Origin: Nitrosospira multiformis
GTDB taxonomy: Bacteria > Pseudomonadota > Gammaproteobacteria > Burkholderiales > UBA11063
Reading direction: 5' to 3'
DNA length: 11,444 nucleotides
Assembly (NCBI GenBank): GCA_020726205.1
Contig: DYTA01000023.1
Location: 1-11,444, forward strand
Shown here: positions 1 to 6,737 of the stretch, piece after piece
How positions within the stretch are numbered: the stretch's first letter is position 1
Layout of the letters: each line of letters opens with the position of its first letter
The notes under the pieces: model-generated
What the model was told of the DNA's origin: nothing
Database searches by the model: none
Seen by the model: only the letters and a program-made list of their open reading frames with translations
Translations under genes and position numbers: made by a program

Positions 1-55
1 TCCAGCAAAGCTGCGAAAATCATTGGTTTTTGCGTTTCGCACTTGAACTCAGGAA
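1..55. repeat. GC-richer edge fragment, possible end of a repeat unit
   Basis: This stretch is about 45% G+C by hand count, clearly above the AT-rich sequence that follows. It contains an inverted repeat, TGCGAAA (12-18) and TTTCGCA (35-41), and a tighter one, TGCG-TTT-CGCA (31-41). No convincing gene end is seen. One frame reads through to a stop at position 102 and another stops at 43-45, and neither resembles a protein family. The sequence at 49-57 (TCAGGAAAA) weakly resembles that at 1-9 (TCCAGCAAA), which would fit a decayed tandem repeat of about 48 bases. Only one clear copy is visible, so the repeat call is an inference. Confidence 0.3.
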
Positions 56-73
56 AATTAATAACAAATAAAC

Positions 74-103
74 TTAAAAAACATACGGATATATCCCTAT
101 AAG
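74..103 (+). promoter_or_regulatory. Candidate sigma-70-type promoter for satP with a palindromic spacer
   Basis: TTAAAA (74-79) and TATAAG (98-103) are 18 bp apart and match the -35 and -10 consensus at 4/6 and 5/6 positions. The start codon is 55 bp after the -10. The spacer holds a perfect 10-bp palindrome, GGATATATCC (87-96), which could bind a dimeric regulator. AT-rich DNA gives many chance matches, so this is only a candidate. Confidence 0.3.
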
Positions 104-157
104 TGGTAAAATTACGCCTCTTATTTTGTCAATTAATTTATTTTTTAGGTTTATTAC

Positions 158-718
158 ATGTCTCAGATTGAAAATAATACTTTATCAAATCCTGCACCAT
201 TAGGTTTACTTGGTTTTGGGTTAACTACTGTTTTGCTTAATTTTACCAATGCTGGTTTAATTCCTTTTTCATCAATAATATTAAGTATGGGTATATTTTA
301 TGGTGGTTTAGCTCAAGTTATTGCCGGAATAATGGAATATAAAAAAGGTAATACCTTTGGTCAAACTGCATTCATTTCTTATGGATTTTTCTGGATTTCG
401 CTAGTTGGTTTATTATGGTTGCCTAAAGCAGGTTTCGATTCTCCAACTAATTCTGGTATGGCTTTATATTTAGGTTTATGGGGTTTATTTACTTTTGGAA
501 TGTTCATTGCTTCTTTAACTCATAACTTTATTACTAAATTTATATTTGGTTCTTTAACAATTTTATTTGTATTGCTTGCACTAGGTCATATTACAGGAAA
601 TTCTTCGATAACTGTCTTTGCTGGTTATGAAGGAATTATTTGTGGATTGTCTGCAATTTATTCAGCATTAGCCCAAGTGATTAATGAGTCATATGGTCGC
701 TCTGTTTTACCTATGTAA
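158..718 (+). CDS. satP: Acetate/succinate uptake transporter, SatP (AceTr/YaaH family)
   Basis: This inner-membrane protein of 186 residues very likely imports acetate and succinate with protons, as E. coli SatP (188 residues) does. The family signature [11 protein letters not shown] lies at residues 11-21 and the FYGGLAQ motif at 47-53. They are followed by EYKKGNTFG (60-68), a conserved FAG segment near 154 and a conserved C-terminal end [10 protein letters not shown] (176-185). About six hydrophobic segments fit the six-helix fold. The ATG at 158 aligns with the start of E. coli SatP and follows an AGG-type ribosome site about 10 bases upstream. The gene is monocistronic: it converges on pgeF across a shared hairpin. 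Similarity to the E. coli protein runs the whole length, so the family is secure; the exact substrate range is inferred. Confidence 0.93.
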   Translation: MSQIENNTLSNPAPLGLLGFGLTTVLLNFTNAGLIPFSSIILSMGIFYGGLAQVIAGIMEYKKGNTFGQTAFISYGFFWISLVGLLWLPKAGFDSPTNSGMALYLGLWGLFTFGMFIASLTHNFITKFIFGSLTILFVLLALGHITGNSSITVFAGYEGIICGLSAIYSALAQVINESYGRSVLPM

Positions 719-728
719 TAATATAAAA

Positions 729-763
729 ATAAATTGAACAGTCTAAAATACTGTTCAATTTAT
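729..763. terminator. Bidirectional terminator between satP and pgeF
   Basis: A perfect 14-bp inverted repeat (arms 729-742 and 750-763, 7-nt loop 743-749) lies 11 bases after the satP stop and about 40 bases after the pgeF stop. Read on the minus strand, the stem runs into a T-rich tract (TTTTTATATT), as expected of an intrinsic terminator for rluD-pgeF. On the plus strand the T-run is weaker (ATTTAT, inside the arm). The stem is AT-rich apart from its inner GAACAG/CTGTTC part. Confidence 0.75.
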
Positions 764-802
764 AACCATATTACTACTTTAATAAAAGCTTATGCCTATT
801 GG

Positions 803-1546
803 TTAATATTCTAGCCAAATTAAACTAGCAATTCTTCCTGTTTTTGGATTAGCTCGATATGAGTAAAACCAATCATTATGACATTTTGTGCATATTTTGG
901 AGTTATAGATATTGGATGACTGAACACCTAAATTTACCAATTGATATGCTGCAATTCCACGCAAGTCACCCATAAATTTATCTGAATTTGCGGTAGCTTG
1001 AAAATATTGTTCAGTTGAATTATCTTTTGATAAAAACTGTTCACGAACTTCCGCACCAATTTCAAAACACTCTTGATCAATTGCAGGACCAATAAAAGCT
1101 AAAATTTCTTCTTTAGCTATTTCTGATAACTCTGCTAAAGTTTTGGCAATAATACCATTATTTAGACCACGCCACCCAGCATGAATAGCGCTAACAAAAT
1201 CACCATTGCGAGAAGTTAGCAGAATAGGTAAGCAATCAGCTGTCATAATTACACACACTGTATTTTTTTTTGTAGTTATTGATGCATCTGCATCTAATAC
1301 TATGTAATCAAATTTATTATCCCAATTGATTACATTTGTACTATGTGTTTGGTTTAACCATTTTGGTGAATTTGGTACTATTTGATTAAGCATTTCTCTA
1401 TTATGCATAACCTCTTCTGTTGGTGCACCAACATGTAATGCAAGATTAAAATCGTTAATACTTGTTGTGATCAATGTTTTTACATGTGCAGGTGCATGCC
1501 AATTTGCTTGTAAAAATACTGGTTGTTTAGTCTTGGTCATAAGCAT
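803..1546 (-). CDS. pgeF: Peptidoglycan editing factor / purine nucleoside phosphorylase, PgeF (YfiH, laccase-domain family)
   Basis: This is the multi-copper-polyphenol-oxidoreductase-like family. Members act on purine nucleosides, and E. coli YfiH prevents mis-incorporation of L-serine into peptidoglycan precursors. The product is 247 residues with the chosen start (E. coli YfiH 243). Putative zinc ligands are H68 (NQTHSTNV), C105 (ADCLP) and H122 (IHAGWRG). FIGPAI (151-156) and the C-terminal YSYRAN...GRIASLIWL segment are also typical. The frame is open further upstream, but the ATG at 1544-1546 has a GGGAA ribosome site 7 nt before it (1554-1558) and puts the conserved HAPAHVKTLITT segment near the N terminus. 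The ATG at 1538-1540 is the alternative. It overlaps the 3' end of rluD by 20 nt, so the two are probably translationally coupled. The N-terminal loop usually reading TTR-GGVS-GPY is shortened to TTSIND, and the gene carries an A9 run. Confidence 0.9.
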   Translation of the reverse strand: MLMTKTKQPVFLQANWHAPAHVKTLITTSINDFNLALHVGAPTEEVMHNREMLNQIVPNSPKWLNQTHSTNVINWDNKFDYIVLDADASITTKKNTVCVIMTADCLPILLTSRNGDFVSAIHAGWRGLNNGIIAKTLAELSEIAKEEILAFIGPAIDQECFEIGAEVREQFLSKDNSTEQYFQATANSDKFMGDLRGIAAYQLVNLGVQSSNIYNSKICTKCHNDWFYSYRANPKTGRIASLIWLEY

Positions 1547-2594
1547 AAATAATTTCCCAGTTACTATCTGCATCTTCATCATCCTCTAAGTCTTCTTGAG
1601 TTAATGACTCATTAAAGCTTAGAGCTGATAATAAATTTCTTAAATCTTCAGGTAATCTAGATTTAAATCCAATGACTTGTCCTGTTGCGGGATGAATAAA
1701 CGATAATTTTATAGCATGGAGAGCTTGTCGTTGTAGTTGTTCTATTGCATCAACAACTTCTGGCTCGTAATTAATTTTTTTAGTTCCGTACATCGGATCA
1801 GCAATTAATGGAAATCCTTTGTCTTTCATGTGAACTCGAATCTGATGAGTGCGACCTGTTTCAAGTTTACACTCAATATAAGCAATTTTTTTAAATTGTT
1901 TAAGAACTCGGTAGCGTGTAATTGCTTCACGTCCACCGTGCTCAAGTGTTGTCATTTTTATTCGATTATGTGGATCTCGACCAATTTTTTTATTAATAAT
2001 ACCTTCTTTAAATGGATATCCCTCAACAAAAGCTCTATAAAGTCTACTTACGCTTCTATCTTGAAGTTGTTGAACTAAACTTATTTGAGCGAGCAAGCTA
2101 CGAGCAACAACCATTAATCCTGTTGTATCCTTATCTAAACGGTGTACAATGCCAGCCCTAGGAATATTTGCAACTTCTGGATAATGATATAGTAGTGCAT
2201 TCAATAATGTTCCAGACCAATTTCCAGCTCCAGGATGAACAGTTAAACCTGCAGGCTTATTTATTACAATAACATGCTCATCTTCATAGATTACTTGTAT
2301 TGGTAAATTTTCGGGTACAAAAGCCAGCATTGTTTCATCAAATGGTGGATTTATTTCAATTTGTTCTCCGCCTGTTAGTTTATCTTTTGGACGAGCTATT
2401 TGTTGGTTAATGAGTATATGACCCTCTTTAAGCCAATTTGTTAGTTTATTGCGTGATAAATCTGCTATAATCTCGGCTAATGCCACGTCGGTACGGGTTC
2501 CGATATAATTGTTTGGCATGGTAAAAACAATTGTTTCTCCATCTAAATTTTCCGCAATACTTATTTTGAAATCAGGTGTCATGAACAAAGACAT
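1527..2594 (-). CDS. rluD: 23S rRNA pseudouridine(1911/1915/1917) synthase, RluD
   Basis: RluD makes the three pseudouridines of helix 69 in 23S rRNA during late assembly of the large ribosomal subunit. The 355-residue product has an N-terminal S4-like RNA-binding domain (about 28-82). The RluA-type catalytic domain follows: YEDEHVIVINKPAGLTVHPG (103-122), the HRLDKDT motif (151-157) with catalytic D154, and LETGRTHQIRVH (245-256). A C-terminal extension ends in an acidic stretch (334-342), making it longer than E. coli RluD (326). The ATG at 2592-2594 has an AAGAG ribosome site 9 nt upstream. The next ATG (2580-2582) has none, and a third (2517-2519) would remove the first strand of the S4 domain. 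With this start the gene overlaps the divergent bamD by 14 nt. RluD rather than RluA/RluC is supported by near-complete alignment to E. coli RluD and by the bamD/pgeF context. Confidence 0.92.
   Translation of the reverse strand: MSLFMTPDFKISIAENLDGETIVFTMPNNYIGTRTDVALAEIIADLSRNKLTNWLKEGHILINQQIARPKDKLTGGEQIEINPPFDETMLAFVPENLPIQVIYEDEHVIVINKPAGLTVHPGAGNWSGTLLNALLYHYPEVANIPRAGIVHRLDKDTTGLMVVARSLLAQISLVQQLQDRSVSRLYRAFVEGYPFKEGIINKKIGRDPHNRIKMTTLEHGGREAITRYRVLKQFKKIAYIECKLETGRTHQIRVHMKDKGFPLIADPMYGTKKINYEPEVVDAIEQLQRQALHAIKLSFIHPATGQVIGFKSRLPEDLRNLLSALSFNESLTQEDLEDDEDADSNWEIIYAYDQD
2480..2509 (+). promoter_or_regulatory. Candidate bamD-operon promoter inside rluD
   Basis: A perfect -10 box TATAAT (2504-2509) lies 71 bp before the bamD start, with a weak -35 (ATGCCA, 2480-2485, 4/6) at 18 bp spacing. 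A second TATAAT with an extended TG (TGCTATAAT, 2463-2471) lies just upstream and may be an alternative. A promoter must exist in this area, because everything to the left is transcribed the other way. Which box is used cannot be told from sequence. Confidence 0.35.
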
Positions 2595-3414
2595 AAAAAT
2601 TTACTCTTATATTAAAATTTGGTTAGCCGTTATTGTATCATCTATTCTATTAGTTGCATGTGCTTCTGATAATTTAGATCCTACACGTGAAGAAACTAAA
2701 GGTTGGTCTGTTGAAAAGCTTTATAATGAAGCGAGTAGTGAGCTATCTAAACATAACTGGAGCAAGGCTATCAAATTATATGAAGTACTTGAGGCTACTT
2801 ATCCTTACGGTACTTATGCTCAACAGGGGATGTTAGACTTAGCGTATGCTTATTATAATGGTGATACTCCTGAATTAGCAATTCCAGAAATTGATTTATT
2901 TATTCGAACTTACCCAACTAATGCGAACATGGATTATGCTTTATATTTAAAAGGTTATATTAATTATTATAATGATAACGGACTACTTTCAAGATTTAGT
3001 AAACAGGATCTAAGTGAGCGAGATCCAAAAGGGTTAAAGGATGCTTACTTTGCGTTCTCAGAAGTGGTTAATCGTTATCCAGACTCTAAATATGCACCAG
3101 ATTCAAAAGAAAAAATGAATCATTTAGTAAATGCATTAGCTCGTGGTGAGCTATTTAGAGCTCGTCATTATATGCAAATTAAAGCTTATGTTGCAGCACT
3201 TGGTAGAACACAACTGTTAATTAAAAATTATCCAAATACAGTTTATGTTGAAGAGGGGTTAGCAATGGAAGTTGTTGCTTATAGAGAATTAGGTCAATTA
3301 ACATTGAGTCAGCAAACGCAACAAGTTTTAGCTATCAATTTTCCAAATAGTCCATATTTAAAATCGCCATGGGTATTTCAAGATATGCCTTGGTATTCAT
3401 TCTGGCGTAGTTAA
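2581..3414 (+). CDS. bamD: Outer membrane assembly lipoprotein BamD (ComL/YfiO)
   Basis: BamD is the essential lipoprotein partner of BamA in inserting beta-barrel proteins into the outer membrane. The 277-residue product has a lipoprotein signal peptide: a hydrophobic stretch at about 13-26 ending in the lipobox LVAC with lipidated C27. A28 at position +2 does not signal inner-membrane retention. The rest is TPR-like repeats, including YPYGTYAQQ (75-82), RYPDSKYAPDS (165-175), NYPNTVYVEE (216-225) and FPNSPY (254-259). The frame is open upstream, but only the ATG at 2581 gives a proper signal peptide; an AGGTG site (2574-2578) precedes it closely. In Neisseria the orthologue is called ComL. 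It is head to head with rluD, an arrangement also seen in E. coli, but here without any space between them. It is the first gene of a long co-directional run; the pglL-like gene follows after 24 bp. Confidence 0.95.
   Translation: MNKDIKIYSYIKIWLAVIVSSILLVACASDNLDPTREETKGWSVEKLYNEASSELSKHNWSKAIKLYEVLEATYPYGTYAQQGMLDLAYAYYNGDTPELAIPEIDLFIRTYPTNANMDYALYLKGYINYYNDNGLLSRFSKQDLSERDPKGLKDAYFAFSEVVNRYPDSKYAPDSKEKMNHLVNALARGELFRARHYMQIKAYVAALGRTQLLIKNYPNTVYVEEGLAMEVVAYRELGQLTLSQQTQQVLAINFPNSPYLKSPWVFQDMPWYSFWRS
2644..2672 (-). promoter_or_regulatory. Candidate rluD-pgeF promoter inside bamD
   Basis: On the minus strand TTATCA (2667-2672) and TAGAAT (2644-2649) are separated by exactly 17 bp and match consensus at 4/6 and 5/6 positions. 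Transcription would start near 2637 and leave a leader of about 40 nt before the rluD ATG. The site is within the bamD signal-peptide and early mature coding region. A chance match in AT-rich DNA is possible. Confidence 0.28.
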
Positions 3415-3420
3415 TTTTTT

Positions 3421-3426
3421 AAGGAG
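3421..3426 (+). promoter_or_regulatory. Ribosome binding site deciding the pglL-like start
   Basis: AAGGAG lies 12 nt before the ATG at 3439 and only 3 nt before an in-frame TTG at 3430. The ATG is preferred because 3 nt is too close for normal initiation, though its own spacing is rather long. Confidence 0.6.
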
Positions 3427-3438
3427 CTTTTGTTTATT

Positions 3439-5274
3439 ATGTGTAAAAAAATACCAAATTATATTTTTGGTTTGTTGTTAGCGGTTATTTCTATTATACC
3501 GTTCGCTATTCCATATGCGTATTTTCCAATTTCAAAATTTTATGCTGAGTCTACAAGTTTAATTGCAGGTATTCTTTTATTTGCAGTTGCAATTTGGTCA
3601 AGAAAAGAAATTAAACTGCCACCAGTTGCTATTGCAGCATTTTTATTTGCTATTTTTGCCTTGATTCAACCTCTTTTTGTGCATATTTATTTTGTCGGAA
3701 ACAATAATTATGTAGCTATATTGTTTTTTATTATGGGGTTAGTTGCTATTGGAATAAATAGCATGATTGCTGGCAATGATGAGTTCTTAAAAAAAACAAT
3801 GTTAGTTTTATCATGGTCATTAGTAATTTCAGCAACAATTCAAGCAATTATTGCTTATTTACAATATACAGGTAAAGCAGCAAATTGGTCTGATTATATT
3901 TTAGTTTCACCAGATAATCCTGGTGATGGTTCTAATATATTTGGTAATATTGGACAACCAAATCAATTTACTGATTTTATGTCAATTGGTGCTGTTGCTT
4001 TATGCTACTTATTCTTTATTGGTCAAATTAATATTCTAGTTTTCATTGCGTATGGAATTTTATTTTCATTGGCAATTACATTTACTGCTCGTCGTGGTGT
4101 TTTATTGTATTATGTAATAATGGCATTTACAGCTGGTTGGATGTGGTTGCGTAATTATAAACACCAAGAAATGTCAGCAAAATTTAAAAAAGCAGCTATT
4201 TTGATGTTTGCTTTTTTTGTTGGATTAATTTTGATTCAATTTTTATTTCCGAAGTTAGTTTCTTTGTTATCTAGTGCACCAACTTCTGCAGTAACGGGAA
4301 TTGAGCGTTTATCTGGTGATGCAATTGGACAAAGTACTTATCGTCGCTTTTATGAGTGGTATAAAGCTCTAGTAATGTTTAAAGAGCACCCGTTTTTTGG
4401 TGTTGGTTGGTACCAGTATCCACGTGAGGGTATCTATATTATGATGACCGATCGCTTTATGTGGATACCACAAAATATGAAATTATATACTCATTGCCAT
4501 AATAGTCTGTTTAATATGATGGCAGAAACAGGTATTATCGGTACAGCTATTACGATTTTCTACGGAATTGGTTATTCAATATTTGTATTATTACGTAGAG
4601 TTAAAACAATTGAAAGTTTATTTGCTGTATTATTAATGATACCAATTTTAACGCATAGTTTTCTAGAATATCCGTTGTGGTATGCATATTTTATGGTGTT
4701 ACTAGTTATTTTCTTAGCTTTTGCACCAGCACAATACAGTTTTAAAAATAATATATTAAGCAAATCAGTAGGAAGCGTATTTGTTTTACTGTTAATGTTA
4801 TTTGCTTATAATTCATATCAAATGAATAATCAATTAATGTACTATTCTCAAACGCCAACTGATTATGATGATTACGTTACTAATGTAACAGCATTAGAAC
4901 AAATAGCTGATAGTAGTTCAGTTTGGTCTTTATCAGCAATGATGGTTTTAGATAATTATATTATGCCTGGTTCACAAGCGACTACTGCAGTAATAAAACC
5001 AGAGGATCAACTTAAGTTTATTGATAAATTAGCTAATGTTTTGCCATATCCTGGTGCATTATTCAAACAAATAATTATCCACAAGATGGTTGGAGATAGT
5101 CAAGGAGCTAACTATTATGCAAATATATTAGTTCATGCTTATCCTTATTATCAACAACAATTTATTCAACAGTTAAGTTCGAGTCCAGATTTTGCTGATG
5201 TGGTAAAAACAATGCAAGATTTTCATTATCAAGATAAATCTGAACTTAGTAAAATTTTAAGTAAAGGTAAATAA
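3439..5274 (+). CDS. pglL: PglL-like protein O-oligosaccharyltransferase (Wzy_C family)
   Basis: This polytopic inner-membrane enzyme probably transfers a lipid-linked glycan, in the periplasm, to serine or threonine of secreted proteins, as PglL does in Neisseria. It has 611 residues with about 11-13 hydrophobic segments. The Wzy_C/O-antigen-ligase signatures are GNIGQPNQF (169-177), the RRG of TARRG (218-220), [13 protein letters not shown] (316-328), the likely catalytic-loop histidines in THCHNSLF (351-358), and the PglL-type [10 protein letters not shown] (409-418). A soluble C-terminal region of about 150 residues after the last membrane helix matches the extra C-terminal domain typical of PglL and usually absent from WaaL. 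WaaL or a Wzy polymerase is the main alternative; sequence alone cannot fully separate them. It lies 24 bp after bamD and its stop is 1 bp from the clpP start. The acyltransferase, glycosyltransferase and flippase genes after clpX may build its donor glycan. Confidence 0.82.
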   Translation: MCKKIPNYIFGLLLAVISIIPFAIPYAYFPISKFYAESTSLIAGILLFAVAIWSRKEIKLPPVAIAAFLFAIFALIQPLFVHIYFVGNNNYVAILFFIMGLVAIGINSMIAGNDEFLKKTMLVLSWSLVISATIQAIIAYLQYTGKAANWSDYILVSPDNPGDGSNIFGNIGQPNQFTDFMSIGAVALCYLFFIGQINILVFIAYGILFSLAITFTARRGVLLYYVIMAFTAGWMWLRNYKHQEMSAKFKKAAILMFAFFVGLILIQFLFPKLVSLLSSAPTSAVTGIERLSGDAIGQSTYRRFYEWYKALVMFKEHPFFGVGWYQYPREGIYIMMTDRFMWIPQNMKLYTHCHNSLFNMMAETGIIGTAITIFYGIGYSIFVLLRRVKTIESLFAVLLMIPILTHSFLEYPLWYAYFMVLLVIFLAFAPAQYSFKNNILSKSVGSVFVLLLMLFAYNSYQMNNQLMYYSQTPTDYDDYVTNVTALEQIADSSSVWSLSAMMVLDNYIMPGSQATTAVIKPEDQLKFIDKLANVLPYPGALFKQIIIHKMVGDSQGANYYANILVHAYPYYQQQFIQQLSSSPDFADVVKTMQDFHYQDKSELSKILSKGK

Positions 5275-5275
5275 A

Positions 5276-5881
5276 ATGTTAGAAATGAATAATTTAGTTC
5301 CAATGGTAGTTGAGCAAAGTGCTCGAGGTGAACGTTCTTTTGATATCTACTCTCGTTTGTTACGTGAAAGAATTGTATTTCTAGTTGGTGAAGTTAATGA
5401 TCAGAGCGCTAACTTAATTGTAGCTCAGTTATTGTTTTTAGAGGCTGAAGATCCAGATAAAGATATTTCTTTTTATATTAATTCTCCAGGTGGTTCTGTA
5501 ACTGCTGGAATGTCAATTTACGATACTATGAATTTTATAAAATGCGATGTAAGCACTATTTGTATTGGTCAAGCATGTTCAATGGGATCTTTCTTGCTTT
5601 CAGCGGGAACTAAGGGTAAAAGATTTGCATTACCTAATTCAAGAGTTATGATTCATCAACCTTTAGGTGGCTTTCGTGGTCAAGCTTCAGATATAGAAAT
5701 TCATGCCAAAAATATATTGTTTATGAAACGCCAATTAAATGAGATGTTAGCTAAACATTCAGGGCGAAGTATTGAAGAAATTGAACGTGATACAGATCGT
5801 GATAATTTTATGACAAGTCAAGAAGCTATGGAATATGGCTTGATTGATAAAGTTTATTCTTCTCGTTCTGAAATTAAATAA
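5276..5881 (+). CDS. clpP: ATP-dependent Clp protease proteolytic subunit ClpP
   Basis: ClpP forms the double-ring serine protease that degrades proteins unfolded by ClpX or ClpA. The 201-residue product carries the full catalytic triad: S102 in ACSMGSF, H127 in VMIHQP and D176 in TDRDNF. It also has the glycine-rich [12 protein letters not shown] stretch (69-80) and the N-terminal LVPMVVEQ...[10 protein letters not shown] block. Aligning with E. coli suggests a propeptide of only about five residues, against 14 there. The ATG at 5276 is 1 bp after the pglL stop, and its AAGG ribosome site (5264-5267) lies inside the end of pglL, so translational coupling is likely. An ATG at 5285 is an alternative that would almost remove the propeptide. 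No obvious promoter or terminator was seen just upstream, so expression probably depends on the upstream genes or on a promoter inside pglL. Confidence 0.97.
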   Translation: MLEMNNLVPMVVEQSARGERSFDIYSRLLRERIVFLVGEVNDQSANLIVAQLLFLEAEDPDKDISFYINSPGGSVTAGMSIYDTMNFIKCDVSTICIGQACSMGSFLLSAGTKGKRFALPNSRVMIHQPLGGFRGQASDIEIHAKNILFMKRQLNEMLAKHSGRSIEEIERDTDRDNFMTSQEAMEYGLIDKVYSSRSEIK

Positions 5882-5888
5882 TGAAATT

Positions 5889-6707
5889 ATGTTTAAATTA
5901 GCTACAATAGATTATGAAATAGCTCTAAAGCTATTAGAAAGTGCATCGATTAATACTCATTTTGCTAAAGCAGTATTAATGCACAAGGCAAATGGTTTAG
6001 TATTTGTTGATGATATATGTACACCAACAGTAGCTTATATTATTCATAGCTATGGAATGTCTCTCTTGATTGGAAATAATCAAAATAAATTATTCAATGC
6101 TGAACTTAAAAATTACTGGCTAAATAACTTAGGTGATAAAGATGAGTATTTACAGGCTTATCCACATAATTGGGATGATATTCTTCCGGAAATTATACCA
6201 AGCACAATAATTGATTGCAATGATAATCTTGAAGACGCTAAAGTTATTAAGCATGTTCGAGTTAACTTCGTGTTTAATCAAGATAAATTTCAAGAAATAC
6301 GCAAAAACTATAATCTAAGTATTTATGATGTCCGAGAATATACTTCACTAGACTTTGCTAAATTTACAGGTAGTGTCGTTGCCGATAAGTTTTGGCGTGA
6401 TGCGAAATTGTTTGATGAGCAAGCAAAAGCATTTGCGAGTTGTCAAGATGGTAATATTGCAAGCATTGCATTTTCAGCTTGTAAAGATGAGCATATTTTA
6501 GAGCTTGGGATAGAAACTAACCTTAACTATCGTGGGCATGGTTTTGCTAAAATTGTATGTTTAACCTTAATTGATTATTCTTTAGAGCAAAATTTAGTTC
6601 CAGTTTGGGCATGTCGCAAAGGTAATTTAGGCTCATATCATTTAGCTTTAAGCTTAGGATTTGAAGTTGAGCAAGAATTAAGTTATTATCAATTTAAAAA
6701 AATATAA
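5889..6707 (+). CDS. GNAT acetyltransferase, ZmaR-like (GNAT_acetyltran, PF12746-type)
   Basis: The 272-residue product probably transfers an acetyl group from acetyl-CoA; the acceptor is unknown. The C-terminal half is a GNAT domain: ELGIETNLNYRGHGFAK (205-221) includes the acetyl-CoA-binding R-G-x-G-x-A loop (215-220). VPVWACRKGNLGSYHLALSLGF (237-258) is the typical last part of this subfamily, recalled from zwittermicin-resistance-type proteins. The N-terminal half has no motif I recognise. The frame opens further upstream inside clpP, but the ATG at 5889 is the first good start; it is 7 bp after the clpP stop and has no clear ribosome site, so coupling to clpP translation is plausible. 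It separates clpP from clpX, which normally adjoin. Toxin resistance or modification of a small molecule are guesses from the family, not shown by the sequence. Confidence 0.8.
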   Translation: MFKLATIDYEIALKLLESASINTHFAKAVLMHKANGLVFVDDICTPTVAYIIHSYGMSLLIGNNQNKLFNAELKNYWLNNLGDKDEYLQAYPHNWDDILPEIIPSTIIDCNDNLEDAKVIKHVRVNFVFNQDKFQEIRKNYNLSIYDVREYTSLDFAKFTGSVVADKFWRDAKLFDEQAKAFASCQDGNIASIAFSACKDEHILELGIETNLNYRGHGFAKIVCLTLIDYSLEQNLVPVWACRKGNLGSYHLALSLGFEVEQELSYYQFKKI

Positions 6708-6727
6708 TAAAATTAACTATTTTAAAG

Positions 6728-6731
6728 TAGG
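6728..6731 (+). promoter_or_regulatory. Ribosome binding site of clpX
   Basis: TAGG ends 6 nt before the clpX ATG at 6738, in a 30-bp gap that otherwise holds only AT-rich sequence. Confidence 0.5.
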
Positions 6732-6737
6732 TTAGTT

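Noticed and set aside
1547..1582. Upstream ATGs of pgeF (1580-1582 and nearby)
   Set aside because: They add 12 residues not seen in the family and lie deeper in rluD; the ATG at 1544-1546 has the better-placed ribosome site.
1830..2078. 82-codon open frame on the + strand
   Set aside because: It lies entirely antisense to conserved rluD coding sequence and its product is low-complexity with no family resemblance.
2509..2580. Upstream extension of bamD with an ATG at 2509
   Set aside because: It would place 24 residues before the lipoprotein signal peptide and bury the signal; it is simply an open frame antisense to rluD.
4572..4763. 63-codon open frame on the minus strand
   Set aside because: It is antisense to conserved membrane segments of the PglL-like gene and has no recognisable product or ribosome site.
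5844..5888. TTG-started upstream extension of the GNAT gene inside clpP
   Set aside because: The extra 15 residues overlap the clpP C terminus, match nothing and lack a ribosome site.
6703..6708. TATAAT before clpX as a promoter -10 box
   Set aside because: It falls on the stop codon of the preceding gene, has no acceptable -35 at 16-18 bp and is expected by chance in AT-rich DNA.
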